The notes beneath the pieces are model-generated. The model ran no database searches and had not been told where the DNA came from. It saw nothing but the letters and a program-made list of their open reading frames with translations. This document shows positions 50,297-59,277 of a stretch of DNA of 64,000 nt, piece after piece; within the stretch, counting starts at the first letter, position 1; every line of letters begins with the position of its first letter. This DNA is from Nocardioides agariphilus (lineage in GTDB: Bacteria; Actinomycetota; Actinomycetes; Propionibacteriales; Nocardioidaceae): NCBI RefSeq assembly GCF_015352445.1, contig NZ_JADKPO010000014.1:1-64000 (forward strand). The letters are read 5' to 3'. Position numbers and translations under genes: made by a program.

Positions 50297-51465
50297 GCCG
50301 TCCTCCTGTCGGGCTGACCCTCGGTCAGCAGCACCTGCACCGCCAGGTCGAGGGTGGCATCCGGCGACGGGCCGACATGGGCCGGGTCGATGTCGGCCGG
50401 CCACGTCGGCAGGAGCCGGTCCAGGTCACCGTGGACAGCGTAGCCAGCGCGCTCGATGCCGTGTCGCAACCGCTCGGCCTCGCGCTCGACCCAGTCGCGG
50501 TGGGCCGGTGGTACGACGAGTGGCCGGCCGCCGCGCAGCCCAGCCAGGCTCGCATCGACCCGCGGCCGCAGGCGGGAGGAGAGCAGGCTCGCCCGCTCCT
50601 CGGGTCGCACCAGCAGACCGAGCACGGAGCCCACGCGACGCGCCAGCTCCCCGCCCTCGCCGGGCACGGTGCCCGGCACGGTCAGCGGCCGGCGCTCCCC
50701 CACCAGCGATGCCACGGTCCCCGGCTCGAGCACGACCTGCACGCGGTCCTTGCCGACGCGGTCGGCCCACACGCGGCAGGCGGCCAGCAGGTCCGCGCGA
50801 GGCGGAAGCTCGCGGCGCTCGCGCAGGGCGCGCAGCCACTCGCGCCACGCGTTGACGCCCTCGCCGAAGGCGCGTTGCGTCCACGCGTGGCCGAGCATGG
50901 TGCCCAGGTCGGACCCGCACACGTAGACCACTGCTCGCCGCCCCCCCGGCGCTCGCCCGCGGGCGATGAGCTGGGCGCGCAGGTCATCGGCGATCTCCGG
51001 GTCGCCGACCAGGCGGTAGCCGCGGCGCCACCAAGCGGGCTTGCCCGGTGGCACCTCGGCCGGGGCACCGCTGTCGACCAGCTGGTCGGCCAGGATGCTC
51101 GCCGCGACCCGGACCAGCTCCCCCGCGGGCAGGTCACCGGGGTCAACGGGGTCGGGGCCGAAGCTCGACCTGCGGCCGACCCCGCTCAGCTCGAGGTCAG
51201 GACGGCCACGCCCCGCCGCACTGGCGTCGAGCACCTGCCTGGCCAGCTCCGCGCTCGGTCGCCCGACCAGGTTGATACGCCGCAGCAGCTCCAGCTGCTG
51301 GGCGCCGGGCAGATAGCGGCCGACCTGGTCGAGCTGGCCGAGCTGGCCGGGCTGGCCGGTCTGGCCGGTCTGCGGCTCGCCGGCCTCGCGCCAGTCCTGC
51401 CACGGCGTCGTACCGCCGTCGAGCAGGTGAGCGATCCAGCCCCATGCCCGGCGTTCGTCGCTCAC
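50293..51465 (-). CDS. Degenerate sulfotransferase paralogue lacking the PAPS loop
   Basis: 390 aa. No P-K-T-G-T loop is present; the N-terminus is MSDERRAWGWIAHLLDGGTT plus a G-Q-L/T-G-Q repeat (9-bp units at 51325-51369). Yet several blocks line up with its two neighbours: RRAVVYVCGSDLGTMLGHAW against the 3'-PAPS strand, W-x-E-W-L-R-A-L, DRVQVVLEPGTVA against RIHLVTVP, and VVPPAHRDWVEREAERLRHG... GDLDRLLP against LPPEHVPWVREREAAF... GDIHDL. The fold is thus probably kept without sulfate donor binding. Coupled to both flanking genes by ATGA and GTGA overlaps, so it is likely made in step with them. Confidence 0.72.
   Translation of the reverse strand: MSDERRAWGWIAHLLDGGTTPWQDWREAGEPQTGQTGQPGQLGQLDQVGRYLPGAQQLELLRRINLVGRPSAELARQVLDASAAGRGRPDLELSGVGRRSSFGPDPVDPGDLPAGELVRVAASILADQLVDSGAPAEVPPGKPAWWRRGYRLVGDPEIADDLRAQLIARGRAPGGRRAVVYVCGSDLGTMLGHAWTQRAFGEGVNAWREWLRALRERRELPPRADLLAACRVWADRVGKDRVQVVLEPGTVASLVGERRPLTVPGTVPGEGGELARRVGSVLGLLVRPEERASLLSSRLRPRVDASLAGLRGGRPLVVPPAHRDWVEREAERLRHGIERAGYAVHGDLDRLLPTWPADIDPAHVGPSPDATLDLAVQVLLTEGQPDRRTA
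51325..51369. repeat. 9-bp tandem repeat in the degenerate sulfotransferase gene
   Basis: Five units close to CTGGCCGGT, encoding on the reverse strand a three-residue T-G-Q/L-G-Q type repeat at about residues 33-47. Confidence 0.85.
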
Positions 51466-52541
51466 GTGCGCTCGCGCAGCTTGCGAAACCTCGCACCCAG
51501 GCTGCGGCGCGGGTCGGTCCTGGCCGCCGCCTCGCGGGTCATCGCCGACAGCGCGTCGACGGCTGCGCCCAGCACGACCCGCGGCGGCACCTTGTCAGGG
51601 TTGACGTACGCCTCGTCGTCCGCGATCGGCAACGGCCGCAGGTCCTCGAGGTCGCCGACGACGTGGATGCCGTTGCCCTTGACCCACTCGATCCACCGGT
51701 CGGCCTGCTCGCTGGCCCACGGCAGGCGCGTGGGCGGCAGCAGCACGGGCGGGGAGTCGCGGTGCACGAGGCGGTCCTGGGCGAGCAGCTCACGGATCAG
51801 GTCGTCGTACTCGGCCTCGCGCCGCGTCGACCTGTCCATGCGCCGGTTGAGCTGACGGATCACCTGGGTCTCGGCCACGCCCAATGAGGTGTTGAGGCGG
51901 TCGCTGTCGAGGGGCGCCCACTCCGGGTCGATCCCGAACGCCGTGCAGAACCGCCGGAACAGCTCGCTCGGGTCGGCACCGCGCTGCGGCACGGTGACCA
52001 GGTGGATCCGCTCGGGGGGTACACCGGCACTCCAGCTGGTCAGCACCGACGGCAGGTCGAAGGCGCGGAAGAACCACGGGCGGCCGAACTCGACCCGGTT
52101 GAGGAAGCGGCGGTAGGCCCAGCGGCGGCCCTGCTTGATGCTCTCCTGCCACGCTGCCGGCAGCGCTCGCCCGAGGTCGCGCGCGGAGTAGACGACGTGC
52201 ACCTCGCAGCCCTCGAGGTCGCGCATCGCCTTGGCGATCACGTCGGGTGGCGCGGGCGCAAGGATCTCGTGGCTGACGATGCTGGTACCGGACTTGCTGC
52301 GGATGCGGCGCACCAGCTGCCGCCACGCGCCGTCGGCGTGCCCGGGCGGGCCGCCCCAGTCCTGGCCCAGGAGGTCGAGCGCCGCCCGGAACTGGAACAG
52401 CTCCGGCGAGACCAGCGGACTGCGCGTCGGCACGTAGACCTCGTGCTTGGCCAGCGTGCGGGTGTTGCGGGCGAGCCGGTGCTGCAAGTACGTCGTCCCC
52501 GTCTTCGGCGCACCGATGTGCAGGTGGACGACCCGGCTCAT
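51462..52541 (-). CDS. Sulfotransferase-like protein (first gene of trio)
   Basis: 359 aa. HLHIGAPKTGTTYLQHRLAR is the PAPS 5' loop. VVYSARDLGRALPAAWQESI, PPERIHLVTVPQRGAD, SLGVAETQVIRQLNRRMDR and LPPTRLPWASEQADRWIEWV follow, parallel to the sister gene at 49073. There are no membrane segments or signal peptide. Acceptor unknown. It is the first gene of a three-gene overlapping operon (GTGA to the next). Upstream lies a family A repeat region. Confidence 0.88.
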   Translation of the reverse strand: MSRVVHLHIGAPKTGTTYLQHRLARNTRTLAKHEVYVPTRSPLVSPELFQFRAALDLLGQDWGGPPGHADGAWRQLVRRIRSKSGTSIVSHEILAPAPPDVIAKAMRDLEGCEVHVVYSARDLGRALPAAWQESIKQGRRWAYRRFLNRVEFGRPWFFRAFDLPSVLTSWSAGVPPERIHLVTVPQRGADPSELFRRFCTAFGIDPEWAPLDSDRLNTSLGVAETQVIRQLNRRMDRSTRREAEYDDLIRELLAQDRLVHRDSPPVLLPPTRLPWASEQADRWIEWVKGNGIHVVGDLEDLRPLPIADDEAYVNPDKVPPRVVLGAAVDALSAMTREAAARTDPRRSLGARFRKLRERT

Positions 52542-52571
52542 GCCCCGATTGTGGCAGGCCCGTCTCCGCCC

Positions 52572-52694
52572 CGCTGGTTGAGGAGGTCGCGCAGCGACCG
52601 TCTCGAAACCCGGTCGCAGATGGCCGCGACGTGGTTTCGAGACAGGCGCTGCGCGCCTTCCTCAACCAGCGCGTGCGCGCCTTCCTCAACCAGC
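52572..52694. repeat. Family A repeat cluster between the sulfotransferase operon and HMG-CoA lyase
   Basis: A left arm (52572-52613) and a right arm (52633-52671) plus an extra partial right-arm copy up to 52694. The last copy overlaps the 3' end of the HMG-CoA lyase gene and supplies its TGA. It fills the intergenic gap. Confidence 0.92.
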
Positions 52695-53615
52695 CGTGGC
52701 CAGCGCGCGTACGACGGCACTCGGGCTCGGGCGGCCGAGGTGACCGGCGAGCCAGCTGCTGGTGGCGACGAGCGCGTCGAGGTCGACGCCGTGCTCGATG
52801 CCGAGGCCGGTGAGGAACCAGACGAGGTCCTCGGTGGCGAGGTTGCCGGTGGCGGACTTGGCGTAGGGACAGCCGCCCAGGCCGCCCGCGCTCGCGTCGA
52901 AGGTGGTCACCCCGGCCTGCAGCGCAGCCAGGGTGTTGGCCAGTGCCTGCCCGTAGGTGTCGTGGAAGTGCATCGCGAGGGCCTCGATCCCCAGCCCCGC
53001 GTCGACGAAGGCCGAGACCAGGGCCGAGACGTGGCCCGCGGTGCCGACACCGATGGTGTCCCCGATGCTCAGCTGTGAGGCGCCCAGGTCGAACAGGCGC
53101 CTGCCTACCTCGACCACCTGCGAGACGGGTACGGCGCCCTCCCACGGGTCGCCGAAGCACATCGAGACATAGGCCCGTACGTCGACACCGGCGTCGCGCG
53201 CCCGGCGTACGGTCGGCTCGAACATCGCGAACTGCCCGTCGAGCGTGCTGTTGAGGTTCTTGGCGGCGAACGTCTCGGTCGCGCTGCCGAAGATCGCGAT
53301 GTGGCGACAGCCCAGCTCCAACGCGCGGTCCAGGCCGCGCTCGTTGGGCACCAGCACGGGAAGGTCGCGTCCCCGCTCGCCCAGCAGGGTCATCAGCTCG
53401 GCCGCGTCGGCCAGCTGCGGGACCCACTTCGGGTGCACGAAGGACGTCGCCTCGACGACAGGAAGGCCCGCGTCGAGCAGGCGGGTGACCAGCTCCGCCT
53501 TGACCTCGGTCGGCACGAGGGCGGCCTCGTTCTGCAGGCCGTCGCGCGCCCCGACCTCGTAGATCGTGACCCGCTCCGGGAGCCCCTCGACGGTGACGAC
53601 GGTTGGCCGGTCCAT
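52686..53615 (-). CDS. Hydroxymethylglutaryl-CoA lyase
   Basis: 309 aa. Cleaves HMG-CoA to acetoacetate and acetyl-CoA, the last step of leucine breakdown. The HMGL-like TIM barrel has EVGARDGLQNE (catalytic Arg and metal-binding Asp), the MHFHDTYGQALAN metal histidines, and the HMG-CoA lyase loop cysteine in ASAGGLGGCPYAKSATGN. The start ATG 53615 overlaps the carboxylase stop (TGATG). The stop and final Ala-Gly come from a family A repeat arm. It is the last gene of the leucine-catabolism operon. Confidence 0.95.
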   Translation of the reverse strand: MDRPTVVTVEGLPERVTIYEVGARDGLQNEAALVPTEVKAELVTRLLDAGLPVVEATSFVHPKWVPQLADAAELMTLLGERGRDLPVLVPNERGLDRALELGCRHIAIFGSATETFAAKNLNSTLDGQFAMFEPTVRRARDAGVDVRAYVSMCFGDPWEGAVPVSQVVEVGRRLFDLGASQLSIGDTIGVGTAGHVSALVSAFVDAGLGIEALAMHFHDTYGQALANTLAALQAGVTTFDASAGGLGGCPYAKSATGNLATEDLVWFLTGLGIEHGVDLDALVATSSWLAGHLGRPSPSAVVRALATAG

Positions 53616-55566
53616 CACGCCTCTCCTTCCGTGGTCGAGGTGGTCGAACTGGTCGAGCTTGTCGAGACCATGAACAGCTGGTCGCCCAGCGACACCTGCT
53701 CACCGGCCACGGCGTCGACAGCTGACACCGTGCCGGCGAAGGGCGCCTTCAGCGCCAGCTCCATCTTCATGGCCTCGACCACACCGAGCACGTCGCCCTC
53801 CGCGACGCTCTGGCCGACGGCGACCCGGACCTCCAGGACCGTTCCCGGCATCGGCGCCACCACCGCACCGTCACCGGCGAGGAGTCCGTGGTCGGCGAAC
53901 ACGTCGGGGCGGTCGAAGACGAACCGCTGTCCGCGCCAGCAGACCTCCGCGATGTGCGGCTGCACGTTGACGACCGCCTGCTCGCGACGGCCGTCGATCT
54001 CCAGCACGGCCATGTGGTTGGCCGCACTGAGCATCCGCACCCGGTGCTCGCCCACGCTGTCGCGACCGACGAGGACCGGCCTGTCGAGCTCGACCCGCGT
54101 GTCCGCCGCCGGCCCGCCCAGGCGCCAGCCGTCGGCCTGGAAAGGGTGACCGCTGTCAGTGGTCGCGGCGAGCATGGCCTGCACCCAGGCGACGAACACC
54201 CGTGGGACGTCCGCGTCCGGGGCCGCCACCTCGGCGGTGTCGAGCCAGGCCGTGTCGATCCTCGCCTGCCGGAACTCATCGCTCGCGACCAGCGCTCGGA
54301 GGAACCCGGTGTTGGTGGTCAACCCGAGGATGCCCGTGCGGTCGAGCGCTCCGAGGAGGGCCCGTCGCGCGGCCTCGCGGTCGGGACCGTGCGCGATGAC
54401 CTTGCCGAGCATCGGGTCGTAGGACGTGCTCACGACCTGGCCGCTCTCCAACGCCTGGTCGACCCGGATGCCCGCGCCCTCGGGCCACCGCACGAGCGAG
54501 GTGCGTCCGGCCTGCGGCAAGAAGCCACCGAAGGAGTCCTCCGCATAGACGCGCGCCTCGATCGCGTGCCCGGTGACCGCGATGTCGTCCTGCTTGAACG
54601 GCAGCGGCTTGCCGGCCGCGATGTCGAGCTGGAGGTGCACGAGGTCGAGGCCGGTGATCGCCTCGGTGACGGGGTGCTCGACCTGGAGCCGGGTGTTCAT
54701 CTCCAGGAAGTAGGCCTCGTCGGTGTCGACGTCCAGGAGGAACTCCACCGTGCCGGCGTTGGTGTAGCCGACCTCGCGGGCCAAGGCGACCGCACTGTCG
54801 GTGACCAGACGTCGTACGCCGTCGCTGATCGTGGGTGCCGGGGCCTCCTCCAGCACCTTCTGGTGGCGACGCTGCGTCGAGCAGTCGCGCTCGTGGAGGT
54901 GCACGACGTTGCCGTGGTGGTCGGCGAGCACCTGCACCTCGATGTGGCGGCCGTGCTCGACGTACTTCTCCACGAGGATCGTGTCGTCGCCGAAGGCCGA
55001 CAGCGCCTCGCGCTTCGCGGCCGCGACCGCCTCGTCGAAGTCCTCGGCCCGGCGCACGATGCGCATGCCCTTGCCGCCACCGCCGGCTGCGGCCTTGACG
55101 AGCACGGGAAACGCCACCTCGCTGGTTGAGGAAGGCGCGCTAGCGCCTGTCTCGAAACCCGCGAGCTCGAATGACGGCACCACCGGCACGCCGGCGCGTA
55201 CGGCGATGTCGCGTGCGGCGTCCTTGCGGCCCATCTTGTCCATCACCCGGGCGGACGGCCCGACGAGCCGGATCTCGGCCTGCTCCAGCGCCGCGGCGAA
55301 GGCCGCCCGCTCCGAGAGGAAGCCGTAGCCGGGGTGCACGGCATCGGCTCGTGCCTGCTGTGCGGCTGCGACCACCGCCTCGATGTCGAGGTAGCTGCCG
55401 ACCTCGATCGCGTCGTCGGCCGCGCGCGCGTGCGGAGCGTCGCGGTCGGTAGCCGTGTAGATCGCCACGCTGCGGCGGCCGGTCTCGCGGCAGGCGCGGA
55501 TGACGCGCAGCGCGATCTCGCCGCGGTTGGCGACGAGGACGGTAGTGATCGGTCGGGCCACCTCGC

Positions 55567-55570
<4 letters not shown>
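53615..55570 (-). CDS. Methylcrotonyl-CoA carboxylase alpha subunit (biotin carboxylase + BCCP)
   Basis: 651 aa. The biotin carboxylase domain has [40 protein letters not shown], the ATP loop [14 protein letters not shown], and [17 protein letters not shown]. The carrier domain has [10 protein letters not shown], biotin on Lys602. It carboxylates biotin for the beta subunit. Pairing with HMG-CoA lyase and a TetR gene points to 3-methylcrotonyl-CoA. Two repeat elements are read in frame: family A at 55120-55163 encodes [15 protein letters not shown] in place of the usual segment just before FPVLVKA, and family B encodes the S-T-S-S-T tail. The start GTG 55570 overlaps the beta-subunit stop (GTGA). 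Confidence 0.94.
53631..53671. repeat. Family B-like tract forming the 3' end of the carboxylase alpha gene
   Basis: GTGGTCGAGGTGGTCGAACT followed by GGTCGAGCTTGTCGAGACCA, related to 33989-34039. Read on the reverse strand it encodes the low-complexity [14 protein letters not shown] tail after the biotinyl domain. Confidence 0.8.
55120..55163. repeat. Family A element inside the carboxylase alpha gene
   Basis: CGCTGGTTGAGGAAGGCGCG plus CTAGCGCCTGTCTCGAAACCCGCG, a complete element with both ends. It is translated in frame within the biotin carboxylase domain (reverse strand). Confidence 0.93.
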
Positions 55571-57138
<1,568 letters not shown>

Positions 57139-57197
57139 CCGGCTAGGTTAACGCTCATTAACCAGCCTCGCCAGTTAATGCTCGCTAACCTGTGCGG
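57139..57197. promoter_or_regulatory. Divergent leaderless promoters with paired TetR operators
   Basis: Two copies of an imperfect palindrome, GTTAACGCTCATTAAC (57147-57162) and GTTAATGCTCGCTAAC (57174-57189), lie 27 bp apart. Each overlaps a TAACCT -10 box: 57145-57150 on the reverse strand serves the carboxylase operon, 57185-57190 on the plus strand serves the TetR gene. Both boxes are six bases from their GTG start. Predicted to be bound by the TetR protein so that it represses both its own gene and the operon. Confidence 0.8.
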
Positions 57198-57755
57198 GTG
57201 GACCGCCCCGCCGACCGTCGCGAGCAGATCCTCGAGGTGGCCGCCCGGCTGTTCGCCGAGCGCGGCTTCCACGGGGTCTCCGTGGGCGACCTGGGCAAGG
57301 CGGTGGGCATCAGCGGGCCGGCGCTCTACAAGCACTTCGACTCCAAGGACGCCGTCTTGGCCGAGATGCTCATCGCCATCAGCGAGCGCCTGCTCGCCGA
57401 AGGACAGCAGCGCGTGGACCGAGCGGGCAACGCCGCAGACGCGCTGAGGGCCCTGGTCGACTGGCACGTGGACTTCGCGCTGGCCCAGCCGTCACTGATC
57501 GTGGTCCAAGACCGCGACTGGCGCTCGCTGCCCGCGCCGGCCCGCGAACGCGTCCGCAGTCTCCAGCGCGAGTACGTCGATCTCTGGGCCGCGCAGCTGC
57601 GTCGCCTTCGACGCGGGCTCACCCTCGACCAGGCACGGTCGATCGCCCACGCGACCTTCGGGCTGATCAACTCCACCCCCCACAGCAGGCTGCTGCCCGA
57701 CGACGCCATGCGCCCGCTGCTGCGTGAGATGGCACTGCGCTCGCTGGACGTCTGA
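57198..57755 (+). CDS. TetR-family regulator of leucine catabolism
   Basis: 185 aa. The N-terminal helix-turn-helix is REQILEVAARLFAERGFHGV, SVGDLGKAVGISGPALYKHF, DSKDAVLAEM; the rest is the helical ligand-binding region (SLIVVQDRDWRSLPAPARER, ...ARSIAHATFGLINSTPHSRL). Divergent from the methylcrotonyl-CoA carboxylase operon, as is the mycobacterial TetR gene by accD1-accA1, so the inducer is probably an acyl-CoA of the pathway. GTG 57198 was chosen because TAACCT lies exactly six bases upstream (leaderless); GTG 57192 is in frame but overlaps that spacing. Confidence 0.92.
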   Translation: MDRPADRREQILEVAARLFAERGFHGVSVGDLGKAVGISGPALYKHFDSKDAVLAEMLIAISERLLAEGQQRVDRAGNAADALRALVDWHVDFALAQPSLIVVQDRDWRSLPAPARERVRSLQREYVDLWAAQLRRLRRGLTLDQARSIAHATFGLINSTPHSRLLPDDAMRPLLREMALRSLDV

Positions 57756-57787
57756 ACCACACCGGTCCGCCAACTACTCTCACCAGC

Positions 57788-58543
57788 ATGCGCTGGGACG
57801 CCCGGGGGACGATCGCGCTCCTCGTGTCGGCGCTCGTGGGAGTGACCGCGGGCGTCGTCGTGGGCCTCACCACCGGCGCGCCAGGGGGCGCCGATGCCAG
57901 GAAGGACCCGTCCAGCGGGTCCACGACCAGCGCTCCCGGCGATCCTCTGGGCGCGGGCGTCCCACTCGTCAACCTCGACTGCAACGCCAACAAGACCATC
58001 CTGGTCGTCGGCTTCGGCGAGACCCGCGGCTTCCTCGACAACGCCAAGTCCGCCAACCCGGACGGCGGCGTCAAGTACCTCGAGACCGCCAACTCCTGCG
58101 ACACGGTCTACGGAGCAGAGGACAAGTTCCCGCCGACGTACGTCGCCTACCTCGGCCCCTTCGACGACCCCAGCGAACCCTGCGCCCTACGGATGAGCGT
58201 GGACCACCCGACGGCCGCGGTCAGCACGTTGCGGCCGGGAGCCCGCAACCACGTCGAATGCCTGTGCGTGCTGCAGCTCAACGAGGACAACTTCCCCCAG
58301 CTCGCCGTCGGCATGAGGGCCACCACCCGAGACGGCATCTACATCCGCGCCCTGCAGCGCCTGTTGATCGACATCGACGTCAACACCGCGGTCGTCATCA
58401 ACGGCCACTACGACAGCGTCACCAGCCGGAGCGTGAGAGAGCTCCAAGAGCTCAACGCCCTCGACACCGATCCCCCCGGGTCGGTCGACCTCCAGACCTG
58501 GCGGATGCTTCGAGACCGGGCCTGCGTGGCCCAGGACTATTGA
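57788..58543 (+). CDS. Membrane-anchored extracytoplasmic protein with PG-binding-like end
   Basis: 251 aa. One N-terminal membrane helix (IALLVSALVGVTAGVVVGLT) acts as a signal anchor, followed by a short disordered region and a folded domain with six cysteines (LDCNANK, NSCDTV, EPCALR, ECLCVL and a last RACVAQDY). The C-terminal 50 residues (TAVVINGHYDSVTSRSVREL QELNAL..., VDLQTWRML) resemble a peptidoglycan-binding-domain-1 motif. No enzymatic motif. Leaderless start: TACTCT at 57775-57780, seven bases, ATG 57788. Single gene. Confidence 0.72.
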   Translation: MRWDARGTIALLVSALVGVTAGVVVGLTTGAPGGADARKDPSSGSTTSAPGDPLGAGVPLVNLDCNANKTILVVGFGETRGFLDNAKSANPDGGVKYLETANSCDTVYGAEDKFPPTYVAYLGPFDDPSEPCALRMSVDHPTAAVSTLRPGARNHVECLCVLQLNEDNFPQLAVGMRATTRDGIYIRALQRLLIDIDVNTAVVINGHYDSVTSRSVRELQELNALDTDPPGSVDLQTWRMLRDRACVAQDY

Positions 58544-58566
58544 GAGGCGGGCGCGTCTCGAAACCC

Positions 58567-59277
58567 CTACAACAAGTGCTCGATGTCGGCCTCTTGCTTC
58601 AACAGCTCGAGGATGCGGCGGGCGCGGGCGGCGGCGTCGAGGGCGAGGGCGACCTCGTCCGGCTCGTCGCCCTGCGTGGATGACGGGGCGCGTCGGCCCT
58701 CGCGGGCGTGCAGGCGAGCCAGCAGGTCCTCGCGAGGCAGGCCTCGCAAGGCGAGCAGGACGAACGGGTCGGCGTCGGCGAGCCAGCCCACCTGGTAGGC
58801 GGCCGCGAGCGCGTGGGAGCACGGGTCGATCCAGGCCGCGCACGTGCACGACGCCTCCAGCTCGCCACCGAACGGCAACAGCTCGACGCCCGACTCCTCG
58901 GCGTGCTCGACCAGCGCGTGCGGCAGCTCGCCCGCCAGGAGCGCTGGCAGGCGGCCGGCCTCGGCGGCGACCGCCTCGACGAACGCCGAGCGGTCGCGCT
59001 CCTCGAGCAGGGGCAGGCCGGTGCTGGTCGACCACAGCTCGTCGCCGTCCTCGACGGCCGCGAGGAACCGACCCTCGGTCACCGTGATCGCACCGACCGC
59101 ACCTGCGCGAGCCAGCGCGCGGGCTGCCTTGAGATCCGCCTCGCCGTACGCCGACTCCTCGCAGGCCCGCACCCATGCCTTGCCCCACCAGGTGGTCGCC
59201 CGAGCGGCTCCGCGCCGGGGCCGCAGGCGAGGATGGGTCGCGCGCACCGGCGGTCGTACGTCGGGCATCGCGCTCAC
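58567..59277 (-). CDS. SWIM zinc-finger protein paired with SNF2 helicase
   Basis: 236 aa. The SWIM motif (C-x-C-x(n)-C-x-H) is ASCTCAAWIDPCSHALAAAY at about residues 140-160. The N-terminus is basic (RATHPRLRPRRGAARATTWW GKAWVRACE), typical of the SWIM partner of SNF2 proteins. Start GTG 59277 overlaps the helicase stop (GTGA); ATG 59267 is possible. The coupling implies joint action on DNA, which remains uncharacterised for this pair. Confidence 0.9.
   Translation of the reverse strand: MSAMPDVRPPVRATHPRLRPRRGAARATTWWGKAWVRACEESAYGEADLKAARALARAGAVGAITVTEGRFLAAVEDGDELWSTSTGLPLLEERDRSAFVEAVAAEAGRLPALLAGELPHALVEHAEESGVELLPFGGELEASCTCAAWIDPCSHALAAAYQVGWLADADPFVLLALRGLPREDLLARLHAREGRRAPSSTQGDEPDEVALALDAAARARRILELLKQEADIEHLL

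Noticed and set aside
55120-55163. Carboxylase alpha gene as a pseudogene because of the repeat
   Set aside because: The element keeps the frame, has no stop in the frame used, and all catalytic motifs before and after are intact.
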